Source: Ornithodoros turicata (lineage: Eukaryota > Arthropoda > Arachnida > Ixodida > Argasidae). From it: DNA of 64,000 nt. Below, piece after piece: positions 1-9,180 of this stretch. Numbering within the stretch: the stretch's first letter is position 1; each line of letters opens with the position of its first letter. Where the stretch lies: NCBI RefSeq assembly GCF_037126465.1, contig NC_088201.1, positions 142,230,376 through 142,294,375 on the forward strand, given 5' to 3'. Position numbers and translations under genes: made by a program. The notes under the pieces are model-generated. The model was given only the letters and a program-made list of their open reading frames with translations, ran no database searches and had not been told where the DNA came from.

Positions 1-1330
1 TCCTCTGTTGTTGTTTACGTGTCGCCGCGTGTTCCTTTGTTCTTCATCGTTAAGTCTGTGCTATTTCGCCTTTGGTAGATTGATTACCTATTATTTCTCT
101 ATGTGTTGGATGGTGCGCAGGTTTGGCTCTCTATTAATTGTAGCTGTTGATTGTGTTGTTTCTCGTTATTTCCTTACGTCTATGCTATTCACTTAATAAG
201 AAATTAAAAGTTGAGTAATGTTGGCATATGAAACTGAGATTCCCTATTGCGCTCGAAATGTTATGACAGATATTCACGCTATTGCATTGATGGTTCTCAC
301 GTGTAGGAATATTAATTTTCTGATGGGTTTGATTTTCTGAATGATAGATTACTGTGTTCTTTTGATTAGGAATATCTTCTTCGTAGTGGTATAGATTTTA
401 TTTCCTCTTGTGTTCGTGTCGTTCTTTGTTCTGTTTGTTGGCTAGGAGCGTGCTATGTGGTGAAGTTCGTTTTTAACATATCTATTTTCTGATGAGTTTG
501 ACAATGTAGTGGTATAGATTTTATTTCTTCTTGTGTTCTTGTCGTTCGTGTTCTGTTTGTTGGCTAGGAGTGTGCTATGTGGTGAAGTTCATTTTTAACG
601 TGTCTATTTTCTGATGAGTTTGACAATGTATTGGTATAGATTTTATTTCCTCTTGTGTTCTTGTCGTTCGTGTTCTGTTTGTTGGCTGGGAGTGTGCTAT
701 GTGGTGAAGTTCATTTTTAACGTGTCTATTTTCTGACGAGTTTGACAATGTAGTGGTATAGATTTTATTTCCTCTTGTGTTCGTGTCGTTCTTTGTTCCG
801 TTTGTTGGCTAGGAGCGTGCTATGTGGTGAAGTGGAATATCTTCTTTGTAGTGGTATAGATTTTATTTGGTCTTGTGTTCGTGTCCCATAGTCTTCCAGT
901 GTCTCTGCTGTTCACAGTTAATTACATACAACTATCAGAACTTCCCGCTATTCAAAGATGGTTCTCACGTATATGAACATTAGACTTTTTATAATACAAG
1001 TTATAATTTTGTTTATAATCATATTGATTAAGAATATCTTCTTTGATTGAATGTGGTGATCGTTTTGATATGGTGTAGCTATTATTTCCCTACATGTCGG
1101 TTAGGTTCTATATTAATGCTATGTGTTGGTTCGAATTTTTTCCTTGTGTCTGTGCTATTCACTTCAATAGAAATTAAATTTGTGTCACATTGGAATATTA
1201 GCTATTGTGCTCGAAATTACTTACACCTATCAGATTCTCACATCTCAGACTTTTTATAATAGCACTTGAAATTTTGATTGTAATCGTATTGATTAAGAAT
1301 ATCTTCTTTGATTAAATGCGCTGTCACTTC
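1..1330. repeat. AT-rich higher-order tandem repeat block
   Basis: No gene is visible. Related segments recur at about 165-300, 885-1000 and 1140-1270. Each holds a version of TCTGTGCTATTCACTT followed by a degenerate stretch with CTATCAGA and GGTTCTCACGT words. The word AAGAATATCTTCTTTG recurs near 369, 838, 1030 and 1292. The block therefore looks like a diverged long-period repeat with a shorter array embedded in it (375-840). Short open frames here are chance products of low-complexity sequence. Confidence 0.6.
375..840 (+). repeat. 122-bp tandem array, about 4 copies
   Basis: The word GCTAGGAG, or a close variant, falls at 441, 563, 685 and 808, giving steps of 122, 122 and 123 bases. 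Each unit contains TGGCTAGGAGYGTGCTATG, then TGGTGAAGTTC, a TTTTAAC run and a T-rich tract. About 35 bases of the unit nearly match the arm of the foldback element at 8866-9112, so the array probably arose by amplifying part of such an element. Confidence 0.8.
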
Positions 1331-1450
1331 TGATTCATTGAAAATTTCCACTAATAAAAAATATTGTGTTTGATTTGTGATACCTATTCAATGCTAATGT
1401 ATCATACCTGTAATAAGTGTTGTACGTGTATTGTGTTCCTTCTATTTCAG

Positions 1451-1514
1451 ATTTTTGGCTAAGTTTTTCCCATTCACGCAGAGTCATAACATAATTCCTA
1501 ATGATTTTAATAAA
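1451..1514 (+). other. Terminal-exon-like module, copy 1 (diverged)
   Basis: A pyrimidine tract and CAG end at 1450. The following sequence is open in phase 1 (two bases complete a split codon) for 13 codons up to TAA at 1492, and AATAAA follows at 1509-1514. The 3' part and its flank (AATAAATATAT, then TTTTCACTTGTACTTTTGTGTATG) match the modules at 1834 and 2948, but the coding part has diverged. It is probably a duplicated last exon or its remnant. Confidence 0.4.
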
Positions 1515-1833
1515 TATATTTTCACTTGTACTTTTGTGTATGGCTATCCTTTGCATGTAAACAGCCTACTGCACACCTGTTGTATCTGGAAAAAATATGA
1601 TTCAAGTCGGCTCAGGCTGAAAAATGGCGAAAGTCGGCAGCCCAGGCTGAATGGTAAACGCGCACACAGTCCTCCACCCGAGCATCGCCCACCTGTCGCG
1701 GGAAGGAAGTCGGCCCAAGTAGGAAAATGGTGAAAGAAGTCAGTCCAGGGTGAATGGTAAGCACGCACGCAGCCCCTCCGGTCACACTCAGCCCACCACA
1801 GCAACCCTCCACCCGAGCACCGCCCTGTTACAG

Positions 1834-1912
1834 GTGGTGAAGGTTTTTCGGCTGGGTTTTTCTCCTTCACCTGATTGGCATCACAATTCCCAGCACTATT
1901 GGCTTTAATAAA
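1834..1912 (+). other. Terminal-exon-like module, copy 2
   Basis: TTACAG ends at 1833. Read in phase 1 the segment gives GEGFSAGFFSFT and then TGA at 1872-1874, with AATAAA at 1907-1912. Copy 3 at 2948 encodes the same peptide except for the first residue (R for G). Flanking sequence on both sides is GC-rich and repeated (AGCCCAGGCTGA-type words at 1615-1800 and again at 2040-2100). Confidence 0.45.
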
Positions 1913-2208
1913 TATATCTCAACTTGATTGGCATCAATAAATATATTTTGACTTGTACTTTTTGTGTATGACCCTTCTTTGCATGTCTCTGCATGTAAAC
2001 CGTTCACCTGTTGTATCGGAAAAAAATATGTGAATTCGGCCAAAGAAGTCTGCCCAGGCTGAGAAATATGCTACGATGAGCGCACGCGCAGCCCTCCCCC
2101 GCCGATAATCACGTGGACAACCCTCCGCACACGCGCCGTTTTTCTTTGAAAACGGTAAGGTATTATAATGATTATGAAAAAAAGTTCAAATTTTATTTCT
2201 TGTTTCAG

Positions 2209-2988
2209 ATCATGAATCACCTCCACCGAGATGTATGTAATAAATTTGTTTAATTTTGACTTTAATATATGACTTCCATTTCAGACGATTTTGCTGGAGC
2301 TACCGATTGGTCTTGTATGTACTAACATATGACTAAGTTTAGTTATTACTAATTGCATGTATCTTTTTAACAACTAGAGAAGAACGAGCACATCACCAGG
2401 AATGTGAGTAAAAGTTACAGGATACGAATATGATAATAAATGAGATTCTCTTTCAGATGGTTGGGGTCCACCACCACATTGTATGTATTATTGGAGTTGA
2501 TATTATTGTTGCTATAACGTCATTGTGATGATATTGAACTGTATATTTTCCAGATTATCCCATATGGCCACAATATTGTATGTATTATTGAAAATAGAAT
2601 ATGATATTAAATGAGATTCTCTTTCAGACGCTTGGGGTCCACCAGCATCATGTATGTATTAGTGGAGTTCATATTATTGCTGCTATAATGGCAGTGTGAT
2701 GAAGAAATGTATGTTTTCCAGATTATCCTGGCCACAATATTGTACGTATTATTTAGTGCGAATATAGTGTCATATAAAGATAAGTCGTCTTTCAGGTCGC
2801 TGGTGTGGGGGTCTGTAAGTGATCAATTGGTAAGCAATTTGACGAATGTTGATTTTATGTTTTCTTTCAGAATCTAGGGACTGGATATAATACATTTTGT
2901 ATATTATCCCCATGTACTGTCTTGTGTTTTTGTTTCTTCTATTACAGGTCGTGAAGGTTTTTCGGCTGGGTTTTTCTCCTTCACCTGA
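2209..2988 (+). CDS. Putative micro-exon gene: cluster of 19-30 nt exons
   Basis: Short segments are bounded by polypyrimidine-CAG on the left and GTATGT, GTACGT or GTAAGT on the right: 2209-2232 (24 nt), 2285-2314 (30), 2457-2480 (24), 2554-2577 (24), 2628-2651 (24), 2722-2741 (20) and 2796-2814 (19). A weaker candidate is 2380-2403 (24). The terminal exon starts at 2948 and ends in TGA at 2986-2988. In phase 1, the 24- and 30-nt units end in T and the next begins AT or AC, so each junction makes Tyr. The peptides are YDFAGATDWS, YGWGPPPH, YYPIWPQY and YAWGPPAS, rich in Tyr, Pro, Gly and Trp. Introns are 50-90 nt in the best part. The 2722 unit copies the 2554 unit minus four bases, and the 2380, 2796 and 2871 units do not keep phase, so part of the cluster is decayed or alternatively used. 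No start exon or signal peptide was located. The product is unknown; a secreted repetitive protein is a guess. Confidence 0.45.
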
Positions 2989-3059
2989 TTGGCATCACAA
3001 TTGGCAGAATTCCGAACACTATTGGCTTTACAATTGGCAACTTGATTGGCATTAATAAA
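2948..3059 (+). other. Terminal-exon-like module, copy 3, with poly(A) signal
   Basis: A good acceptor (TTCTATTACAG) ends at 2947. The phase-1 reading is REGFSAGFFSFT then TGA at 2986-2988, and AATAAA lies at 3054-3059. This is the likely last exon of the micro-exon cluster just upstream. Sequence after 3110 is GC-rich and shows no further repeat of the module. Confidence 0.45.
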
Positions 3060-3659
3060 TATATTTTCACTTGTACTTTTTGTGTATGACCCTTCTTTGC
3101 ATGTCTTCTGCATGTTATAATCGCCGCGCGGGGAAAAATACGCGCAGGGACGCGCCGCGCAGGGAAAAATACGCGCAGGGCTCAGGGCAGGGCCCCCTTT
3201 TAATGAAGATTTGAATCCGGATTTACATAAAATATGGTATTTCAAATTTCGCATCCTGCTTAAAGACGATGATGCCATGCTTTGTTGCCTACTGTAACAA
3301 AAATAAGAAGAGGTTGAATTAATCACCCGATTAATTCTGCCGCTTCTGCAACAAAATTAAACTAAAAAGGAGAAGAAAGGAAGGAAAATAAACTAAAACA
3401 GACACGAGGGAAGATCCCTTTCATACATGCGTATTTTAACCTGGAATATGCGGTTGTGCAGGACCTCTTTATACTCTCCTTCTCTGCTTGGCTATTGTTC
3501 TCCTTAGAGATATTGCGGCGCAACGCTATGCGAACATGTTACTCCAAAGGCACTAATCCGGGGGGAATACATTAGCTTAATCTTGAGGTCGTGCTAGGAA
3601 ACACTCAAACACTCAAGGCCAGTTTACGTGGTCTGCTGCTTTTGTGTTTTTTCGTGAAA

Positions 3660-4305
3660 ATGGGCGAGAGACGAAGGTAAGAAACTGCGTCATTCTAGGC
3701 CGTCAGTTTGTTGCAGACAGTCGTGCATACCGCATGCAACGAATCTAGCAATGAAGATTATAACAAGTTACAGCGAAAGAATGGCGTTGGTGTCCTGCGA
3801 CGGCATCTCAACGATACTGTGCCTGAGGGACGATGAACTAATGCGCAAGCGCCTTACAGTGAGTAGTGTCATGTACTTTTTTTCGTGATAGGTGCTTGAC
3901 GTAGCCATCAGCTATATTCTGCTCACTTCTTTACTGATGGCGCGCTATTTAGTGTCGCAGTGGGATAATTATGCTTTCTTTCGTTCCTTACAGATCTACG
4001 ATGACGACTTTCACATCTGTGTGGATACAGCACGAGCAGGTACTTTTCGTTACTGTATAGCTCCCACCCTGCTCCTCTTTAGTACGAATTGACCATTTCT
4101 TTGACGAATTAACTAATGTTGAATTTCGAATGTTGTCCGAATTTCAATTTTTCGTTCGTTCAGATTAGAGAAGAATGCAATACGATCACAGGGACTGTCA
4201 TTGAAACTGGCTTGGACAGAGGAGGAAGGGAGTTGCCTCAGGACAGAAGCCGCCGATATTTCTAACAGAGACTGTTTTTCTTCTGGGCACCGTCCTCACC
4301 ATTGA
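3660..4305 (+). CDS. Small multi-exon gene of unknown function
   Basis: Exon 1 runs from ATG at 3660 to 3676 (MGERRR start), followed by a 40-nt intron ending TTGCAG. Exon 2 is 3717-3858 and joins exon 1 in frame for 53 codons (ending RKRLT) at a GTGAGT donor. Exon 3 is 3994-4039 (IYDDDFHICVDTARA) with a GTACTT donor. The last exon has two possible acceptors: at 4163 the frame stops at once, giving about 69 residues; at 4168 it continues for 45 codons to TGA at 4303, giving about 113. Exon 2 is open in this frame throughout and the joins keep phase, which supports a real gene. No family was recognised and no signal peptide or membrane segment is evident. The SAMD3-like exon at 5269 lies downstream on the same strand and could belong to the same locus. 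Confidence 0.4.
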
Positions 4306-5268
4306 CATGGTATTTAAAGGGTTAGGTGTGATGTGTTTAAAGGTTCATGCGAATTGTGGGTCAACAGCCCGGAGGGAAGAAAGGTTCCGTACGGGCTTCT
4401 ACGGCCGGAGTGAATGGCTGCTTTGTTAGAGTGTGGAGTGGATTATGTGAACGTAGTGATCTAGGCTACAGACCCGTTACAGAAAAATTGAGGGTTCACG
4501 AACACGTGGACGAAACGGGACAACAGGCAAGAATTGGCAAGCATAGCGAAAGATAAGGCGGTTAGTGGTTACGTGGGGAAAATTCCAGTTTTCCAAAGTT
4601 TTTTTTTTTGTAATATATTTGTAATACAAAGTTGTGGCATGCAATAAAGAAAGTAGAAAGCAGTGGCCATGCAGAACATAACAGATGATGATGGAGGTAG
4701 AAGGGAAAAGCATATTTTATTTGTGAAGTGTTTCTAGGGTGCCTTTCTACCCATTTGCCTTGGACAGAGTTCTGTAGAACATTTCGGAAGCGGTTTTGAG
4801 GTACAGTAGAAAGATGCGCCAATTGGAAGCATTCTTTGAAGCCTTTAGAGCCTGAACATGGTGACGGTAAGATGATTTGTCTTCCGAGATAGTTCACAGA
4901 TAATTCGGACGTTTCACGGATTTTATCGCTTCCATAGCGCATATGGATTGCCAGGGTGTTTTCTTTAATTCTCGTGTAACGTCGGGTGAATGTTCATATT
5001 GTGATTATGTATATATGCAGCAATGATTGTCACACTCCTTGTGGTCCCCAGTCTGGTACATGAATGGTACGAGTCCTTCATCACGCCCCAGGAGAGTACT
5101 ATAGCGGTCGTTCTTATTGTACATCGCAAAAGGTTTTGTTTTGTAGTTATGGAAACGAGCTTTCCATTTTTCGTACTTTATTATTGACGTCTCTAGAGCG
5201 ACCGCGAAGATAACGTCCCGCTGAAAATACTTGGAAGATTATGTCTATGTATTCTGGTAACTTTCTAG

Positions 5269-5493
5269 GTGGAGAACGAACATGCCTGCCATGTGGCGTG
5301 CTTCCCCCGGGAAGTATTCCATCCGGGGCGAGCGCTGTTATGCCTGGAGAAGGAAACCATAGGGATGTCCAGCTTGAAGGAGCCTGTGAGAACCCTTGTC
5401 GCGCTTTACTGGCTTATGGACATCGAATTCATGCCGAAGTCCGCTTCTACACTGCAAGTGCTCCGCAAATTAATGAATGTACCCTTGGCATTG
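5269..5493 (+). CDS. Exon of a transposon-associated (SAMD3-like) gene family
   Basis: The segment follows CTTTCTAG and ends at GTGAGC, giving exactly 75 open codons in phase 0 (begins VENEHACHVACF, includes GMSSLKEPVRTLVALYWLMD and IEFMPKSASTLQVL). The pattern of a hydrophobic beta-rich start, then a helix with D-I-E-F/Y and T-L-x-x-L, resembles the C-terminal part of SAMD3-like proteins that accompany a transposase-like gene in many animals. The exon at 47417 has the same layout. No other exon of this copy was identified with confidence, so this may be a gene fragment. The family assignment is from memory. Confidence 0.35.
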
Positions 5494-5984
5494 GTGAGCC
5501 CATTTGATAAAGCTGCTGTATCTTCATTGAAGTAGATTGTGCAGAATAAATATTTGTAATTTGTTACAGCCTTTTCGGTGTGCTTCAATGTAATCCACTT
5601 CGGTACAGCATCCATTAACTGCATGTCGTTACTGTCAGCGTCACGTGCACCCCAACAAGAGGGAACAGTTCTCATTTCAGTGGAAGAAGATTTCTATACA
5701 TATAGTGGCAAATGCTTCTCCTGAATCGTGTGAAATATCCCTCCCCATCGGCAAAAGTATGTCCCTTCTAAGGTAGAAAAATATATCCGTTGTTTCCTTC
5801 AGGAGTGGAAATTTATAGCCCCGTAGGGCAGGTCACCTCTACCAATGGGAGAACGTCCCTCCGCGAAATGTATAGCATTTATCTCCAACGCGGAGGCAAA
5901 TTTCACCTCCTCGAGGTAGACGTAGCTCTCCCATGAGGTATAACACATGTGCCTTAAAGGGCATAATATTCAACAGTGGACGAG

Positions 5985-6155
5985 TAGAACTCTTCAACGA
6001 AGGGGGTAGAACTGCCACCCCACTATGGGGTAGGTCTGTTCTACCCCTTGGGTAGAAGTGATGGGGTAGAACTGCTTCTACCCCTGATTTTCTACCCCAA
6101 AAGCGTTGAAAATTTGGGACCACGCTCTTCTACCCCAAAAGGTAAAAAAAAATAT
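5985..6155. repeat. CTACCCC/GGGGTAG word cluster
   Basis: Within about 170 bases the words GGGGTAG and CTACCCC occur at least seven times on both strands, mixed with TCTTCTACCCCAAAA and a poly(A)/poly(T) junction. Spacing is irregular, so it is not a simple tandem repeat. It may be the subterminal region of a decayed DNA transposon. Confidence 0.5.
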
Positions 6156-6169
6156 TTTTTTTTCCTTAG

Positions 6170-6540
6170 AGTGGGGCTGCTGTGGGCCTTGGTGTGCCCC
6201 GGCAGTTTCCTTGGCGTCTTGTCACCGCAGGCTGGTTGGACGCACGTCGGGCTAGCCTACGGTGGCGCTTGGCACACGGTGTTTAACATACGGCGTTCGG
6301 GATCGTCTGTCTCGTTTTATAGTCGCCACTCCTGTCTGTCCATTCTGTGCTTGCCACGAGACTGCAGAGCACGCGTTTCATCAGTGCCTTGTGCCCGATA
6401 CTCTGTGGCACAGAGTTGAGGTCCTGTTCAGCATGCCCTGGTTTCGGTGGAGTCTTATTGAAATTTCTTCCAGCCTCCCGTCCCGCATCGCGATAGGAAA
6501 CAGTTCCTTCTCCTGGCAGTCTAGATGAACTACCACGTGT
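6170..6540 (+). pseudogene. LINE 3' fragment with zinc-ribbon (zf-RVT-like) tail
   Basis: Two overlapping frames together carry RRASLRWRLAHGV, then GVRDRLSRF and the cysteine pattern CPFCACHETAEHAFHQC, followed by LWHRVEVLF. This is the usual end of some non-LTR retrotransposon proteins, after the RT domain. A frameshift near 6285 separates the two parts. Neither the RT core nor the 5' end is present, so this is a 5'-truncated, broken copy. Confidence 0.6.
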
Positions 6541-7934
6541 GGATTTCACGCTGCATTGCAGTACATGGTGCGTCCGTACTGTAGCAGAAGTGCCAAATCT
6601 TGTTCGAAGAGGGGTTCGTCGAGCCCATCGTACAGAGAGAGAGCTGTGCTGGGAGCTGTGCACTTTGCTAGGCGATGGCAGACATCTTCGGTCCTCTTTG
6701 AAGATGTTAGAGGTACGGATGTGCTTCACTTTTAGGAGGTCATGTAGAGTGTGCCGTTGTCACGTACGCAACTTTCCGGGAGTCTTCGTTCGTTGCATTG
6801 TGATGTCCAGCACACATATTAATCTAGAGATCATATTGTTCTAGAGTTGGCATCTACGTAGTCCTAGTCTAGTCCGTGTGAAACGTTAGAGGGAACCAGT
6901 CTGTGTGGCTGTCCTTGCGCTCCGATATCAATACAGGGGCGCTGGCTTTTGTAAAAGGTCTGTTGTCTCAGTTGCAACTACGTTAACGAAATACTTCTGG
7001 AGATACCTTGACTCTGGCGTTTGAATTACTGCCCTCGTAATTATAATTTTGTTATCTCTCAAGTGTTCACCAACAGCGAAATCCTATTTTTGCAACACTT
7101 TTTGCACTACTATTCTTTAAACTTGCTCCTGTCCCATCCTACACTTGGCAATACAAGATTATTTGCCTCACAATGCATACAGAAGGACAAAAAAAAAAAA
7201 GAGAGAGAGACTGCCATCGGTCAGACCAAAAGGAGCTAAAGCATCAAAATATATATTGATCAAATTCATCTCATTCGAGTTATGAAGCGCTGTTGTTTGC
7301 ATTGGCATTGCGGGAGAGTGATCGGCACATGCTGCTTTTTGAAATACAACATGTTTAAAAAAAGAATACGAAGAAAGTAATAAAGGATCAAGCACAATGT
7401 AAGCCTTCATTTGTATATGACTGTGCTCTGCAGCAATGTAATTCATGTGACCAATTAAAAAAACCGCAAAATGTAAAAATGAAAGCATATGTGTATTTCA
7501 GAGTGTTCATCATGTAATGCAATCACACATTGTGATATAAAATGATTATTGATTGCCAATGAAGGAAACAATAAAAAGGAGCATAGAACCCTGCATTGGG
7601 AGAACTGAAATGACAACTGACCATGCCACTTTGCCGCCGGTTGCAGTGTCATAACGTGTGCGTGTCTTTGCATTCCATTCGTTTTACATAATCATTGAAG
7701 CGTTGATACTTTTTCAACATTTCAAGCCTCTCAACAGTAGATTTGCTTCAAGAAATATGCTCTTTAAAATGTCAGGCTGGGTGTATGCCGGTAAAATGTC
7801 AGGCTGGGACTGTTGGTACTGCATCCCACTAAATGCGCTATCTGCGTGTTTTCGTTTTCTTGTTGTCATTTTAGCGCTTTTAGGAGGTGTATTTTTTATT
7901 CACTTTTGTGATTTTTTTGTCTGGAGTCCACGTT
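6541..7934. other. Intergenic sequence, nothing recognised
   Basis: Only low-complexity tracts are visible (an A-run and GA repeat near 7190-7210). Open frames are short and have no recognisable motifs. A direct repeat of TAAAATGTCAGGCTGG occurs at about 7766 and 7793. Confidence 0.5.
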
Positions 7935-8097
7935 TGGGTACTTGAGTACTTGATGAGAAAGTACTCAGAAAAAAGTACTTTAAGTACGGTACAAAGTACA
8001 CGATTTAAAATGTACTTAAAGTAAAGCACAAGTACACAGAAATATACTCAAAGTACTACTTGAATACTTGGTACTTCAAATACTGCCCATCACTCTT
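7935..8097. mobile_element. End of a hAT-like element with AGTACTT array
   Basis: AGTACTT and AAGTAC words recur more than ten times in about 160 bases. On the minus strand the right edge reads GTGATGGGCAGTA, which resembles the hAT-type terminus CAGTGRTGGGCAGTA. No matching left terminus or target duplication was found, so this is a fragment. Confidence 0.5.
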
Positions 8098-8840
8098 GCG
8101 GGGGCATTGCAACTATGACATCGGCGAGCTAATATTCGGTAAGATCACGTAAAATAGGTCTGCATACCATTGTCCTCCGTCTAGCACATGAAATTCGGAG
8201 ACGCAAGTAATCTTGCGCAATCCACGACACCGATAAGCAACCCTTCTCGAAAATCGTATATTGAGTCTAGACCTATATATTCAGAGAGCGTTGTCAGAAC
8301 AACTCTTTCGAAGATGTCCCCATAATGAAGATATGTTGTCTTACTAAAATTTATCTCACAAATAACCCGAATAACTTTCCGTTACACACGCCCTATTCGA
8401 TTAGACTCGGATTTTTTGAGACAATAGTGAGTTTCAGTACATCGTACGCTATTGCCTTTGCGTACGTAAGGGGTACCGTTGATGGTTCTGCGCACGCCCA
8501 TAACAGAAAGAGAGCTTCGTGCAGTGCGCAGGATCAGCAACACGATACCTTACGTACGCAATGGCGAAACCGTGCCATGTACTGTACCTCTCCAATCCTA
8601 AGCAACAATACAAAACTCAAGTTTACAACGTACGCAACTTCTACGTAAAGTTAGCAGTGCAACAGACTAGCGAGCGCTTTCGTCAACAGGGTTACGATTC
8701 CCAATACCTCCAACGGTTCATAAACCACGCTAGTTATATGAAAGAAAGGGTGTCATCTATTATTACACCAAGTTCACGAAGAGAAATAGCATGAAAAAGT
8801 GACAAAATGAAAAAATGGCTAAGACGCAAGGTGAAGACGA

Positions 8841-9180
8841 CGCATAATGCAAAACCCGGAATTTACACTCTTAAAAGTGAACTTCACCGCATAGCACGCT
8901 CCTAGCCAACCATAATCTCGAATGATATCGTTATCTGCCCTGATTTGTTGAAAACGGGAGGGATATGCCTTTTTTGTGACATTTATGCTGTTCATAATTG
9001 TCACAAAAAAGGCGCACGCCTCCCGTTTTCAACAAATCAGGGCAGACAACGATATCATTCGAGATTATAGTTGGCTAGGAGCGTGCTATGCGGTGAAGTT
9101 CATTTTTAAGAGTTTAGGGAACACGAAGGGCAGACACAACACGAAGTCTCAAACACAGCCGAAAATATTATTTCATAGAC
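8841..9180 (+). mobile_element. Penelope-like head sequence split by a foldback element
   Basis: The left piece (TGCAAAACCCGGAA) and the right piece (GGGAACACGAAGGGCAGACA, then CAACACGAAGTCTC) together resemble the head of the snap-back retroposon at 25553-25681, which reads TGTAAAACCCC then AGGGAACACGAAGGGACAGA. The inserted foldback element occupies 8866-9112. Assignment to Penelope-like elements is by general resemblance. Confidence 0.4.
8866..9112. mobile_element. 247-bp foldback DNA element
   Basis: Two arms of about 105-110 bases form a near-perfect inverted repeat. The left begins CTCTTAAAAGTGAACTTCAC; the right ends GTTCATTTTTAAGAG. Both contain CATAGCACGCTCCTAGCCAA or its complement. 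The loop is a few tens of bases around 8985. TTTA is present on both sides (8862-8865 and 9113-9116) and may be the target duplication. No coding capacity. Confidence 0.75.

Noticed and set aside
1544..1870. 108-codon minus-strand frame rich in Gly and Trp
   Set aside because: It is the antisense reading of the GC-rich repeat between terminal-exon modules.
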